Assembly (NCBI RefSeq): GCF_900109285.1
Contig: NZ_FNZQ01000001.1
Coordinates: 1,354,559 to 1,418,558 of the forward strand
DNA: 64,000 nucleotides
Direction of reading: 5' to 3'
Origin: Jannaschia helgolandensis
Lineage (GTDB): Bacteria; Pseudomonadota; Alphaproteobacteria; Rhodobacterales; Rhodobacteraceae
Part shown: piece by piece, positions 39,066-48,685 of the stretch
Layout of the letters: every line of letters starts with the position of its first letter
Position numbering within the stretch: position 1 is the first letter of the stretch
The notes under the pieces: model-generated
What the model was told of the DNA's origin: nothing
Seen by the model: only the letters and a program-made list of their open reading frames with translations
Database searches by the model: none
Made by a program: the position numbers and the translations under genes

Positions 39066-40751
39066 TTACCCGAGCAAGCGGCGGGCGATCACCTGAGCCT
39101 GAATTTCCGCCGCGCCTTCGAAGATGTTCAGGATGCGGGCGTCGCAGAGCAGGCGGCTGATCGGGTATTCCAGAGCGAAGCCGTTGCCACCGTGGATCTG
39201 CAACCCGTTGTCGGCGGCGGCCCACGCGGTGCGTGCGCCCAGCAGTTTGGCCATGCCCGCTTCGATGTCGCAGCGGCGGTCGTTGTCTTTTTCCCCGGCG
39301 GAGAAATAGGTGAGCTGTCGCGTGACCATGATGTCGACGGCCATCATCGCCAGTTTGTTGGCGACGCGGGGGAATTCGATCAGGGCCTTGCCGAACTGGG
39401 TGCGGGTTTCGGCATAGGCAAGCGCTTCGTCCAATGAGGCCTGTGCGACGCCGATGGCGCGTGCGGCGGTCTGGATGCGAGCGCTCTCGAACGTCTGCAT
39501 CAACTGCTTGAAGCCCGCGCCGGTGACGCCGCCCAGAAGGTTATCGCCCGCGACGTGAAAGCCGTCGAACGCCAGTTCATATTCCTTCATGCCACGGTAG
39601 CCCAGCACCTCGATCTCGCCGCCGCTCATGCCGTGGGTCGGGAAGGGTGCTTCGTCCGTGCCGGGCGTTTTTTCGGCAAGGAACATCGACAGGCCCTTGT
39701 AGTCGGTGGACTCGGGGTCGGTCCGCGCCAAGAGGGTCATCATATGTGTGCGAGCTGCGTGGGTGATCCAGGTCTTGTTGCCAGTCACGGTCCAGTCGTC
39801 GCCTGTCCTGACGGCACGCGTCTTGAGAGAGCCGAGGTCGGAGCCGGTATTCGGCTCGGTAAAGACAGCAGTGGGAAGCGTTTCGCCCGAGGCGAGTTTG
39901 GGCAGCCACTTGGCTTTCTGGTCGTCGGTGCCGCCACAGAGGATCAATTCAGCCGCGATTTCCGAGCGTGTGCCCAGCGAGCCGACGCCGATATAGCCGC
40001 GCGACAGTTCCTCGGACACGACACACATCGCCGCCTTGGGCAGGCCGAGGCCGCCAAATTCTTCGGGGATGGTCAGGCCGAAGACGCCCATTTCGGCCAT
40101 CTCGTCGATGACCTCCATCGGGATCAGTTCGTCGCGCAAATGCCAGCCGTGGGCGTGGGGCGCGACCTTGTCGGTGGACCAGCGGCGAAACTGGTCGCGG
40201 ATCATGTCGAGTTCTTCGTCCTGCCCGGTGGCACCGAAGGTGGCGTTGGCGGTGCCATCACGCATCAGAGCGACGAGGCGGGTTCGGGCGGCCTGGGTGT
40301 TGCCCTGACTGCACAATGTCATCACGGCTGGGATCATCAGACTGCGCTGTTGGTCCTGAGTCAGGCCGATGTCATCCATGCGGACGATTTCGCCCTGCGA
40401 CATCGGGATACCGCCACGGACCTGCAAAAGGTATTCGCCGAACGCGATCTGGTGGATCAACATCTCCATCTCGCCAAAGCTGCCGGTGGCATTCAGACGG
40501 TCTGCCCAATTCTGCATCTGACGCAGGGCCTGCGCATAGGTCGCAAGCCAGGCGAAGCCGTGGGTGGCGGTCTGGCAGGCCTCCATAAGATCTGGGGCAA
40601 TGCGGCTGTCACGGGTGACATGGGCCGCTGCCGCCTCCCTGGCAGCGACGACAAGCACATCGAGCGCCTCGGTTGCCGTCGCGGTGAGCGTCAGAAGGTC
40701 CGGCAGAATCGTCGGCATGTCGAGTGGCATCGTCTGTCCATCGTGGGGCAT
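39066..40751 (-). CDS. mcd: Acyl-CoA dehydrogenase, probably (2S)-methylsuccinyl-CoA dehydrogenase
   Basis: The 561-residue flavoenzyme has an ordinary acyl-CoA dehydrogenase core from about residue 170 (FGLTIPEEFGGLGL, FTEPNTGSDLGS, TRTQFGKALIEF, HGGNGFALEYPISRL). Before it stands an N-terminal extension of about 150 residues with AHGFAWLATYAQALRQMQ and GEYLLQVRGGIPMSQGE. That extension is characteristic of methylsuccinyl-CoA dehydrogenase of the ethylmalonyl-CoA pathway, used to assimilate acetyl-CoA. AGGAGG precedes the ATG by 5 bp. Electrons would pass to ETF, encoded at 52-54 kb. Confidence 0.85.
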   Translation of the reverse strand: MPHDGQTMPLDMPTILPDLLTLTATATEALDVLVVAAREAAAAHVTRDSRIAPDLMEACQTATHGFAWLATYAQALRQMQNWADRLNATGSFGEMEMLIHQIAFGEYLLQVRGGIPMSQGEIVRMDDIGLTQDQQRSLMIPAVMTLCSQGNTQAARTRLVALMRDGTANATFGATGQDEELDMIRDQFRRWSTDKVAPHAHGWHLRDELIPMEVIDEMAEMGVFGLTIPEEFGGLGLPKAAMCVVSEELSRGYIGVGSLGTRSEIAAELILCGGTDDQKAKWLPKLASGETLPTAVFTEPNTGSDLGSLKTRAVRTGDDWTVTGNKTWITHAARTHMMTLLARTDPESTDYKGLSMFLAEKTPGTDEAPFPTHGMSGGEIEVLGYRGMKEYELAFDGFHVAGDNLLGGVTGAGFKQLMQTFESARIQTAARAIGVAQASLDEALAYAETRTQFGKALIEFPRVANKLAMMAVDIMVTRQLTYFSAGEKDNDRRCDIEAGMAKLLGARTAWAAADNGLQIHGGNGFALEYPISRLLCDARILNIFEGAAEIQAQVIARRLLG

Positions 40752-40881
40752 CGGACCCTCCTGGGCTTTGGTTATTGTGCAGTTGCAGCGAAACTTAATT
40801 GCATGAAAATACCTCCGCAAGTGCATAAAGTGTCTCATGGGCGGGCTGGTCTGTTGGTATTGCCCGTCGTAGGGAAGCGAG

Positions 40882-41643
40882 ATGGAATACCTTTCTCCCT
40901 TCGCCTGGACTCTTGCGCTCGTCATCGCGCTGTTCGCGGGAATAGTTAAGGGATCGATCGGCTTTGCCCTGCCGCTGATCATGATTTCGGGGCTTTCAAG
41001 TTTCCTCGATCCGAAACTGGCGCTTGCCGGGATACTGATATCAGTGCTTGCCACCAATGTGTGGCAGGTCACACGTCAGGGGTGGGAGCCTGCGCGCGAT
41101 GCGGCGGTGCTGCACTGGCGGTATCTGCTGATCGTGATGGTGGCGATTTTCGCAGCGGCGCAGATTGTTACCCGTATCCCCGGTCAGGTATTTTACTTTA
41201 TACTGGGTGTCCCCGTCGTGGCGTTGTCGCTGATCCAGCTGGTCGGTGTGCGCCTTTCGATCGCGCCTGAGCGTCGCGTCACGGCGGAATGGGGAATCGG
41301 ACTGATTTCCGGGCTGCTTGGCGGACTGACCGGAACATGGGGACCGACGACGGTGCTGTATTTGCTGGCCATCGATACGCCGAAGGCGCGGCAAATGGTG
41401 GTGCAGGGCGTAATTTATGGGGCGGGATCGGTGGTTCTGGTGCTGGCACATCTGCGGTCCGGCATTCTGAACGGCGAAACGGTGTGGTTTTCAGCAGCAA
41501 TGTTGCCTGCGGCGCTGATCGGTATGGCGATCGGATTCAAGGCTCAGGACCGGATGGATCAGGCGTTGTTCAAGCGCGTGACGCTGATCGTGCTGGTCGT
41601 CGCGGGGGTGAACCTGATCCGCAAGGGGTTGAGTGGTTTCTAG
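40882..41643 (+). CDS. TauE/SafE family membrane exporter
   Basis: The 253-residue protein has about eight helices arranged as two repeats, with the family pattern FAGIVKGSIGFALPLIMI in the first half and ISGLLGGLTGTWGPTTVLYL in the second. These proteins move sulfite, sulfoacetate or related organic anions; substrate not determinable. It is divergent from mcd over 130 bp, which could mean shared control. Confidence 0.85.
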   Translation: MEYLSPFAWTLALVIALFAGIVKGSIGFALPLIMISGLSSFLDPKLALAGILISVLATNVWQVTRQGWEPARDAAVLHWRYLLIVMVAIFAAAQIVTRIPGQVFYFILGVPVVALSLIQLVGVRLSIAPERRVTAEWGIGLISGLLGGLTGTWGPTTVLYLLAIDTPKARQMVVQGVIYGAGSVVLVLAHLRSGILNGETVWFSAAMLPAALIGMAIGFKAQDRMDQALFKRVTLIVLVVAGVNLIRKGLSGF

Positions 41644-41671
41644 AAAATGGCCGGATTCCCGGCAGCGCGGC

Positions 41672-42184
41672 TCAGGACAGGAACTGGAAGCAGGCCTGTT
41701 CGACGCGGCCACGACCTTCGCTTTCGGTTACCGTGAAGGGCACACGGACGACCGGGGTGCCGTCGACCTCGATTGAAAATTCCCAGGCGCCGGGCACTTT
41801 TTCGTAGTCCATCTCGAAGGTGAAAAGGTTCAGACTCTCGCTTCCCGGTTCGATCACGTCGGACCATTCCTCGCGCTCGACGCCGCGGTCGCCCATCGGG
41901 GGGTGGGTGACGACAACGGTGACATCCTGCATGGGCATGCCGGGTTTCAGGGCGGTGCGAAACCCGAAGCTGAGGTTATCCATCGCGGGCACGATGCGAT
42001 CCGGCAGGTCGAAGGTCTGCCCTTGCTGAATCAGGCGGATATAGCCCGCTTCCGTGCCTGGCGCCTCGACAAGTTCGCCGGTTGACTCGCGCGGGCAGAT
42101 GATGCCGGCGTCGACCAGGCGGACCTGTGCAGTGGCCGGAGTGACGATCGTTAGCAGCAGGACAGTGGCAAGGGAACGGATCAT
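41672..42184 (-). CDS. Secreted DUF3859 protein, copy 1
   Basis: The 170-residue protein starts with a signal peptide (MIRSLATVLLLTIVTPATA, then QVRLVDAG). The mature part shows the DUF3859 pattern: a Cys at IICPRE, EAPGTEAGYIR, FGFRT, VTHPPMGDRG and GAWEFSIEVDG. It is a probable beta-sandwich periplasmic protein of unknown function. A second copy lies 11 bp upstream on the same strand, suggesting tandem duplication. Confidence 0.8.
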   Translation of the reverse strand: MIRSLATVLLLTIVTPATAQVRLVDAGIICPRESTGELVEAPGTEAGYIRLIQQGQTFDLPDRIVPAMDNLSFGFRTALKPGMPMQDVTVVVTHPPMGDRGVEREEWSDVIEPGSESLNLFTFEMDYEKVPGAWEFSIEVDGTPVVRVPFTVTESEGRGRVEQACFQFLS

Positions 42185-42195
42185 ATGAAGGTCTT

Positions 42196-42756
42196 TCAGC
42201 TTTGCAGGCGTATGCCGCAGGCGGCATCCACGCGGGCATATGGCCCATCGGTCACGGTGAAATCGACCGATACGACGGTTTTCCCTTCCACCTCTACCGC
42301 GAGGGTCCATGTGCCGACCAGCAGTTCATAGCCGTAGTCGAAGCGGTAGATGCGACCATACGTCTGACCACCGGCGGGCAAAGTGATCGAATAGGCCTGT
42401 TCGGTAATGCCATCGGGGCCCATGGGCGGGTGGCGGGTGATCATCCGCGCCTTGACCGGGGTATCGCCCTCGACCTCGGTGCGAAATCCGAACCCGAAAC
42501 CGGGCGCGGCAGGCAGGCTGCGGCCCGGAAGATCGAAATTGATGCCCTGAATCCGACGCACGAAACCGGAGGTTGTACCGGGTGCTTCGATGATCACGCC
42601 TTCCCGAAAGTCGGGACAGGCGATGCCGACTTCCACCAAGCGAATCTGCGCGGCAAGCGGCGCCGCATTGATCAGGATCAGCAGGGCCGATGCCATCAGG
42701 CCGGACAGGGGCCGGAATGGCCCCCGCCGGGTAAAAAAGGTCAGCCGATGGCGCAC
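42196..42756 (-). CDS. Secreted DUF3859 protein, copy 2
   Basis: It parallels copy 1 segment by segment: [44 protein letters not shown] and [11 protein letters not shown]. The start is uncertain. GTG 42756 gives 186 residues with a basic N-region before the hydrophobic signal core and an AGGA upstream, but overlaps pckA by 16 bp. ATG 42696 gives 166 residues with no basic residue and no ribosome site. Both keep the LAAQ cleavage region. Translation may be coupled to pckA. Confidence 0.75.
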   Translation of the reverse strand: MRHRLTFFTRRGPFRPLSGLMASALLILINAAPLAAQIRLVEVGIACPDFREGVIIEAPGTTSGFVRRIQGINFDLPGRSLPAAPGFGFGFRTEVEGDTPVKARMITRHPPMGPDGITEQAYSITLPAGGQTYGRIYRFDYGYELLVGTWTLAVEVEGKTVVSVDFTVTDGPYARVDAACGIRLQS

Positions 42757-44336
42757 GCCTTTACGTCCTCGTCGATGTGATCGACGTAATTCTCGAAGTT
42801 GGCGGCAAACATGTCCACCAGCTTTTGCGCCTGTGCGTCGTAAGCGTCCTTGTCCGCCCATGTGCGGCGAGGGTCCAGCAACAGGTCTGCCACGCCTTCG
42901 CAATGCACCGGCACGTCGAAGCCAAAGTTCGGATCGCTGCGGAACTCTCCCCGCGACAATGACCCCGACAGCGCGGCGGTCAGCAGCGCGCGGGTCGCCT
43001 TGATCGGCATACGCGATCCGGTGCCATGAGCGCCGCCGGTCCAGCCGGTGTTGACCAGCCAGCAATCGGATCCGTGCTTCGCGATCTTGTCACGCAGCAG
43101 GTTGCCGTAGACTTCGGGCCTGCGCGGCATGAAGGGCGCGCCGAAGCATGTGGAGAATGTCGGTTCGGGTTCGGTCACGCCACGCTCGGTTCCCGCGACC
43201 TTGGACGTGAAGCCGGACAGGAAGTGATACATTGCCTGGGCCGGTGTCAGGCGGGCGATCGGGGGCAGGACACCGAAGGCATCGCAGGTCAGCATGATGA
43301 CATTTCCGGGGTTGCCGCCAAGCGCCGATGGCGATGCGTTGGAAATGTAATCCAGCGGATAGGCCGCACGCATGTTCGCGGTGATGCTGTCGTCGTCGAA
43401 GTCCAGATCCAGAGTGTCGGGGTCGAACACCATGTTCTCGATCACGGTGCCGAATTTCGAGGTGGTGGCGAAGATTTCCGGCTCCGCATCGGGCGACAGG
43501 TTGATCGTCTTGGCATAGCAGCCGCCTTCGAAGTTGAAGATGCCGCGATCCGACCAGCCATGTTCGTCGTCACCGATCAGGATGCGGTCGGGTGCCGCGG
43601 ACAGCGTTGTCTTGCCGGTGCCCGACAGGCCGAAGAAAATGGCCGACTCCGTGGGTTTGCCAAGCGCATGGTTGGCCGAGCAGTGCATCGGCATCACGCC
43701 TTTCTCGGGCAGGATGTAATTGAGCAGCGTGAACACGGATTTCTTGTTCTCGCCCGCGTATTCGGTGCCGGCGATCAGGATTTCCTTCGCGTCCAGGTTC
43801 ATCGCGATGACTACATCGCTGCGGCACCCATGGCGCGCCGGATCGGCCTTGAAGGACGGGCAGTTGATAATGGTGTATTCAGGAACGAATTTCGCGAGTT
43901 GCTGCGCGTCGGGGCGGCGCAGCATATGGCGGATGAACAGTGAATGCCACGCAAGTTCAGTTACCACCCGTACGTCGAGGCGATGGGCCGGATCGGCGCC
44001 GCCAAACAGATCCTGCACGAAATAGTCGCGGCCCTTCATATGGGCGAGCATGTCGGACTTGAGTGTTGCATAGGCCGCGGGCGTCATCGGCGCATTGTTG
44101 TCCCACCAGACCGTGCCTTCGGTGGCAGGGCTGCGGACGACATGCTTGTCCTTGGGCGACCGTCCGGTGAACTTGCCGGTGGTCACCAGAAATGACCCGC
44201 CGTGACCCAGCGTGCCCTCCTTGCGGACAATAGCCTGCTGGATGATCGCAGGCTCCAGCAAATTGTAATAGACGTGACCCAACCCTGTGATGCCTTGGAC
44301 TTCGAGCGTCTGCTCGGGGTTCACGCGGTGGGTCAT
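42741..44336 (-). CDS. pckA: Phosphoenolpyruvate carboxykinase (ATP)
   Basis: PckA converts oxaloacetate and ATP to PEP and CO2, the entry to gluconeogenesis. The 531-residue enzyme has the PEPCK signature [14 protein letters not shown] segment near 65, the P-loop [11 protein letters not shown] near 233, the metal/nucleotide segment GDDEHGW and TGWTGG. ATG 44336 has GGAG 7 bp upstream; another ATG two codons earlier is too close to that site. It is divergent from chvI/chvG, a conserved arrangement in alphaproteobacteria. Confidence 0.97.
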   Translation of the reverse strand: MTHRVNPEQTLEVQGITGLGHVYYNLLEPAIIQQAIVRKEGTLGHGGSFLVTTGKFTGRSPKDKHVVRSPATEGTVWWDNNAPMTPAAYATLKSDMLAHMKGRDYFVQDLFGGADPAHRLDVRVVTELAWHSLFIRHMLRRPDAQQLAKFVPEYTIINCPSFKADPARHGCRSDVVIAMNLDAKEILIAGTEYAGENKKSVFTLLNYILPEKGVMPMHCSANHALGKPTESAIFFGLSGTGKTTLSAAPDRILIGDDEHGWSDRGIFNFEGGCYAKTINLSPDAEPEIFATTSKFGTVIENMVFDPDTLDLDFDDDSITANMRAAYPLDYISNASPSALGGNPGNVIMLTCDAFGVLPPIARLTPAQAMYHFLSGFTSKVAGTERGVTEPEPTFSTCFGAPFMPRRPEVYGNLLRDKIAKHGSDCWLVNTGWTGGAHGTGSRMPIKATRALLTAALSGSLSRGEFRSDPNFGFDVPVHCEGVADLLLDPRRTWADKDAYDAQAQKLVDMFAANFENYVDHIDEDVKACAIG

Positions 44337-44451
44337 CGTCATGCTCCTGTTGGCGGGGGCACGTCGGGTCGAACGATCTGTCGGCATCGACAGTCGCCCC
44401 GGCCTCCCCATGTGTTCTACGTATCATCGCGGCCGGTTATGGGGCAGGGGG

Positions 44452-44487
44452 TGTTAGCGCAAGCAGGGCCTCCCGCTAGCGCAATCA
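44452..44487 (-). promoter_or_regulatory. Two LacI-type operator-like sites upstream of pckA
   Basis: TGTTAGCGCAAGCA (44452-44465) and CGCTAGCGCAATCA (44474-44487) match the palindrome TGTTAGCGCTAACA at 12 and 10 of 14 positions, with starts 22 bp apart. I recall that palindrome as the motif of CceR, the LacI-family central-carbon regulator of Rhodobacterales. The pair lies about 115-150 bp before the pckA start. Confidence 0.5.
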
Positions 44488-44510
44488 TGTGTCCGATAGG
44501 AAACATCCTC

Positions 44511-44525
44511 TTAACCGCGCCTTAA
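44511..44525. promoter_or_regulatory. CtrA-like site upstream of chvI
   Basis: TTAACCGCGCCTTAA is an exact TTAA-N7-TTAA match to the alphaproteobacterial CtrA recognition sequence, 123 bp before the chvI ATG. It could serve either divergent gene. AT-rich tetramers in a high-G+C background make chance less likely. Confidence 0.45.
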
Positions 44526-44648
44526 TTGCAGACGGGCCACAGTCAGCCGAGCGAATCATCCGGATGGCGATTTGTGTTGATCTTGAGGGGTCTTTTCGGG
44601 GACGATGAAAAAAAACAGCAGTATAACAGGCAATCAAAGGACATTGGC

Positions 44649-45350
44649 ATGTCGCGGATCGCGCTCGTCGACGACGACAGGAACATCCTGACGTCGGTTT
44701 CAATGACTCTCGAAGCCGAAGGCTTTGAAGTCGAGACCTATAATGATGGACAGTCGGCGCTGGACGCCTTCACCAAGCAAATGCCGGATCTGGGTGTCTT
44801 CGACATCAAGATGCCGCGTATGGACGGGATGGACCTGTTGCAACGTGTGCGGCAGAAATCTTCGGTTCCGGTGATCTTTCTGACGTCCAAAGACGATGAG
44901 ATCGACGAGGTTCTGGGCCTGCGAATGGGGGCCGACGATTACGTGCGCAAGCCGTTCAGTCAGCGTCTGCTGGTCGAACGTATCCGCGCGATCCTGCGCC
45001 GTCAGGAGGCGATCGCCTCGGACGACACGGAAACCCCCGAAGACACCCAGATCATGCAGCGCGGGGAGCTTTCGATGGACCCGCTGCGACATGCGGTGAA
45101 GTGGAAAGGTCGCGACGTCACCCTGACCGTCACGGAATTCCTTCTGCTGCAGGCGCTGGCCCAGCGGCCCGGTTTCGTCAAGTCGCGCGATCAGTTGATG
45201 GACGTTGCCTATGACGATCAGGTTTATGTCGACGACCGGACGATCGACAGCCACATCAAGCGGTTGCGCAAGAAGATGCGGTCCGCCGACGCCGAGTTCT
45301 CGGCGATCGAGACGCTTTACGGTATTGGCTATCGCTACAACGAAGAATAG
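44649..45350 (+). CDS. chvI: Response regulator ChvI
   Basis: The 233-residue OmpR/PhoB-type regulator has a receiver with acids Asp8-Asp10, phosphoacceptor Asp52 ([11 protein letters not shown]), Thr79 and Lys101 (DDYVRKPF), and a winged-helix DNA-binding domain from about 135 ([39 protein letters not shown]). ChvI controls envelope, exopolysaccharide and carbon functions in alphaproteobacteria. AAAGGA is 8 bp before the ATG. chvG follows at 11 bp. Confidence 0.95.
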   Translation: MSRIALVDDDRNILTSVSMTLEAEGFEVETYNDGQSALDAFTKQMPDLGVFDIKMPRMDGMDLLQRVRQKSSVPVIFLTSKDDEIDEVLGLRMGADDYVRKPFSQRLLVERIRAILRRQEAIASDDTETPEDTQIMQRGELSMDPLRHAVKWKGRDVTLTVTEFLLLQALAQRPGFVKSRDQLMDVAYDDQVYVDDRTIDSHIKRLRKKMRSADAEFSAIETLYGIGYRYNEE

Positions 45351-45361
45351 ATCGGGTTAGA

Positions 45362-47107
45362 ATGGCTTCCGTGACCGACATGGACATGGCTCCCGAGGTG
45401 CGAAAGCGTCGACGCTTCGGCCGCGACACTCCTGCCAAGGGCGGGGAAGTCTTGCTTGGCGAAGATTGGGATCGTCCGGAGGGGACTGTCGAACGTGAAT
45501 TGAGCGCGGCCCGCGAACGTCGCGGCTTGTTCAGCCTCGACCGTTCCCCCTTGGCGCGAAAGATTATCCTGTTCAACCTGCTCGCCATTCTTATGCTGGT
45601 GGCAGGCGTTCTGTTCCTGAATCCGTCTCGCGACAGCCTTCTGGTGCAGCGCGAACAGGGTCTGGTGACCGAAGCGAGGCTGATCGCGGATATCTTTCAA
45701 GCGTCATTGCCGCAGGGTGCGCCCGTGTCGCTGGGGGCGGGCGACGGTATCGACGTTACCGATCTTCTGGAGCGGATCGACCTGCCGCGCGGGGTCGATG
45801 TACATGTTTTCGACACAAGCGGTGCATTGGTCGCGCAGGCCACCGGCGACAATGTCGTGGAAGAAGTCGATGGATTGAGCGTCGGCACCCGGAAAACGAC
45901 GATCATCACCTCGGCCCTGAATGGGGTCTGGGAGATCGTGTCTTCGATTTTCAGCCGCGCCCCGGAGGAAGCCCCGCGTCCGCTCGACGTGGCGCAGGGC
46001 CTGATCGCCCAATCGGACGGTGGCACCGCGATCCGCGGCTATGATGGCGAGGATGGCAAGCTGTTCACCGTTGCCACGCCGATTCTGGCGGCGGGCAGGG
46101 AAATGGGAATGATCGCCATCACAACCCGGGCGGGTGAAATCGATGCGCTGGTCCGGGTCGAGCGGGAACAGCTTCTGCAGATGTTCGTGATCGCCCTTCT
46201 GGTGTCCATAGGGCTGAGCCTCGTGCTGGCGTCGACCATCGCGAACCCATTGTCTGACCTGTCAGCCGCAGCGGAACTGGGCCGCGACAAACACGCGCGC
46301 AAGATGTCGCCGCAGCGTGTTCGTATCCCGGACCTTACAGCACGCCCCGACGAGATCGGCCGTTTGTCCGGCGCGCTGCGCGGTATGGTGGCGGCGCTTT
46401 ATGATCGCATCGATAGCAACGAGCAATTCGCAGCCGATGTCGCGCATGAAATCAAAAACCCGCTGGCCAGCCTGCGGTCCGCCGTGGGTACGATGCGCCT
46501 GGCCAAGAATGACGATCAACGCGGCCGCCTGCTTGATGTGATCGAGCATGACGTGCGGCGACTGGATCGCCTTGTTTCCGACATCTCGAATGCGTCCCGC
46601 CTCGACTCCGAACTGGTCAAGGAGGAGGAGGAGCCGTTCGATCTGGTCAAGATGATCTCGAACCTCGCCGTATACAATGCGCAGGAAGCGGAACTCGACA
46701 ACATAGATTTCATCACCGACCTGCCGAAGGAGCCCATCGTTATCATGGGGCTGGAGGCGCGCCTGGCGCAGGTTTTCGTCAACCTGATTACCAATGCGCT
46801 GTCTTTCTGCGAGGAAGGCGATGCCGTTCGCGTCTGGCTGCGCCGCCGGGAAAATCGTGTACTTGTCGTGGTCGAGGATACGGGGCCGGGAATTCCGGAG
46901 GCTGCACTGACGAAGGTGTTCAATCGCTTCTATTCGGAACGACCCGAGAAGCAGTTCGGCAATCACTCTGGTCTTGGTCTGGCGATTTCGAAGCAGATCG
47001 TCGAGGCACATGGCGGCGTCATCTGGGCCGAGAACATCCGACCGACCGACATGGATTTGACGTCAGACCCGCTTGGCGCGCGTTTCGTTGTCGGCCTGCC
47101 GATCTGA
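45362..47107 (+). CDS. chvG: Sensor histidine kinase ChvG
   Basis: The 581-residue kinase phosphorylates ChvI. It has a charged cytoplasmic N-terminus of about 60 residues, a first membrane helix (KIILFNLLAILMLVAGVLFL), a periplasmic sensor, a second helix near 271-293 and a HAMP region. The dimerisation box contains His362 (DVAHEIKNPLASL), followed by the ATPase with the N box (FVNLITNALSF), VEDTGPGIPE and HSGLGLAISKQI. In relatives the periplasmic part senses acidity through ExoR; exoR is not in this window. Confidence 0.94.
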   Translation: MASVTDMDMAPEVRKRRRFGRDTPAKGGEVLLGEDWDRPEGTVERELSAARERRGLFSLDRSPLARKIILFNLLAILMLVAGVLFLNPSRDSLLVQREQGLVTEARLIADIFQASLPQGAPVSLGAGDGIDVTDLLERIDLPRGVDVHVFDTSGALVAQATGDNVVEEVDGLSVGTRKTTIITSALNGVWEIVSSIFSRAPEEAPRPLDVAQGLIAQSDGGTAIRGYDGEDGKLFTVATPILAAGREMGMIAITTRAGEIDALVRVEREQLLQMFVIALLVSIGLSLVLASTIANPLSDLSAAAELGRDKHARKMSPQRVRIPDLTARPDEIGRLSGALRGMVAALYDRIDSNEQFAADVAHEIKNPLASLRSAVGTMRLAKNDDQRGRLLDVIEHDVRRLDRLVSDISNASRLDSELVKEEEEPFDLVKMISNLAVYNAQEAELDNIDFITDLPKEPIVIMGLEARLAQVFVNLITNALSFCEEGDAVRVWLRRRENRVLVVVEDTGPGIPEAALTKVFNRFYSERPEKQFGNHSGLGLAISKQIVEAHGGVIWAENIRPTDMDLTSDPLGARFVVGLPI

Positions 47108-47224
47108 TCGATGGAGTAGGGTGTTGGCCCATCTGACCCCCTTCGCCGTCACGGACCTGACGATCACGGCCCAAAGCGCCGGGCTTTCCCGGTCAGATAT
47201 GTCATTGCTGCATGAGCCCGCGAC

Positions 47225-47689
47225 ATGCCCTTTTCATCGACTCCCTTGCCGGACGGCAGATTATCGGTTCATGCAACGACGGTCGCTGTTGCGGATCGCG
47301 CCTTGTTGATAACCGGCCCGTCGGGCAGCGGAAAATCCGGGGTCGCGGCGCAGATGATCGCGCTGGGTGCCGACCTGGTAACAGATGACCTGACTGTTCT
47401 GTCCCCGGGGATGAGGGACAGGGATGGCGACGGTTCATTGGCCGGGGGCGTCATTGCTGAAATGCCCGCCAGGGGGGTGGCAGCGATGGAGCTTCGGGGC
47501 CTGGGGATCGTGCCGATGACAGTAGCGGGGCCGACGTCTCTGGCTGGGGTGCTGCTGCTGGAACCCATTCAGTCCCGCCTGCCGGAACCGGAAATGGTCC
47601 TTCTGTGCGGTGTGCAGATGCCGCTTCTGCGGCATCCGGCCACTGCTGACCTGGCCGCGAAACTGATACTTTGGCTGAAGACACGATAG
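47225..47689 (+). CDS. hprK: HPr kinase/phosphorylase, short alphaproteobacterial form
   Basis: At 154 residues it is only the catalytic C-terminal domain of HPrK, as usual in alphaproteobacteria (Gram-positive HPrK is about 310). It has the Walker A loop GPSGSGKS (31-38), the acid pair Asp54-Asp55 (LVTDDLTVL) and the HPrK signature ARGVAAMELRGLGIV. It should phosphorylate Ser46 of the HPr encoded nearby. It lies 117 bp after chvG. Confidence 0.92.
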   Translation: MPFSSTPLPDGRLSVHATTVAVADRALLITGPSGSGKSGVAAQMIALGADLVTDDLTVLSPGMRDRDGDGSLAGGVIAEMPARGVAAMELRGLGIVPMTVAGPTSLAGVLLLEPIQSRLPEPEMVLLCGVQMPLLRHPATADLAAKLILWLKTR

Positions 47690-47767
47690 AGTGCGGGGCG
47701 TGGGCCTGCCGTGCCCTAGTATTGCCATCACAATTGTCTATCTCAGGCCTGCGTATGCGAGAATGGA

Positions 47768-48685
47768 ATGATATCGGCATCTGAGCCCATCGACCTGATC
47801 CTTGTCACCGGCCCGTCGGGTGCCGGTCGGACAACGGCGGTCCATGTGCTGGAGGATGCGGGGTTCGAAGTCATCGACAATCTGCCGCTGTCGTTAACGG
47901 CCCGGTTGCTCGACGGTGGCACCGATCGGCCGCTGGCCCTTGGCATAGATATCCGAAACCGCGATTTCAGTGTCGACGCGCTTCTGTCGCTGGCGGCGCG
48001 ATTGCGGGCCGACCCGACCTATGCGGCGCGTCTGCTGTATCTGGATTGCGACGCAGCGACTTTGATTGCCCGGTTTTCCGAGACGCGCCGTCGTCACCCC
48101 CTTGCCCCGGAAGAGGATGCGGAAGTCGGCGTCACACGCGAGTTGTCGATCATCGACGCGGTCGCCGATCATGCAGATATCGTGATCGATACGACCGGAA
48201 TGACCGTGCATGATCTCAAGGATGAAGTGTTGCGATGGTTTGGCCGGGACCAGCGCCGATTAGCGGTCTCGGTGCAGTCTTTCAGCTACAAGCGGGGCGT
48301 GCCACGGGGTCTGGACATGGTGTTCGACGTACGGTTTCTGGCGAACCCGCACTGGGTGCCGGAACTGCGCGGCGGCACGGGTCGCGATGCTCCGGTCCGC
48401 AAGTATGTGACGAGCGATCCGCGTTTCGCGGATTTCTATGAGCGCCTGTCCGGGCTGATCACGTCGCTTTTGCCGGCCTACCGGGATGAGGGGCGGGCGC
48501 ATCTGGCGATCGGGTTGGGATGCACAGGCGGGCGGCACCGATCCGTTGCCGTAACGGAAATGCTGTCAGAGACCCTTGCCGAGCACGGATGGCAGGTGTC
48601 TAAACGGCATCGGGAATTGGATCGCCGCACTGCGGCGATCCCCAATGGTTCGGGGGATACGAACCACGGGGAAAGCGCCGCATGA
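47768..48685 (+). CDS. rapZ: RapZ-family nucleotide-binding protein
   Basis: RapZ is an RNase adapter in enterobacteria; in alphaproteobacteria its role is less clear, but it is always near the PTS genes. The 305-residue protein has an N-terminal P-loop reading GPSGAGRT (15-22), with Arg21 where Lys is usual, and the C-terminal domain with FSYKRGVPRGLDMVFDVRFL and GCTGGRHRSV. The stop overlaps the EIIA gene (ATGA). Confidence 0.93.
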   Translation: MISASEPIDLILVTGPSGAGRTTAVHVLEDAGFEVIDNLPLSLTARLLDGGTDRPLALGIDIRNRDFSVDALLSLAARLRADPTYAARLLYLDCDAATLIARFSETRRRHPLAPEEDAEVGVTRELSIIDAVADHADIVIDTTGMTVHDLKDEVLRWFGRDQRRLAVSVQSFSYKRGVPRGLDMVFDVRFLANPHWVPELRGGTGRDAPVRKYVTSDPRFADFYERLSGLITSLLPAYRDEGRAHLAIGLGCTGGRHRSVAVTEMLSETLAEHGWQVSKRHRELDRRTAAIPNGSGDTNHGESAA

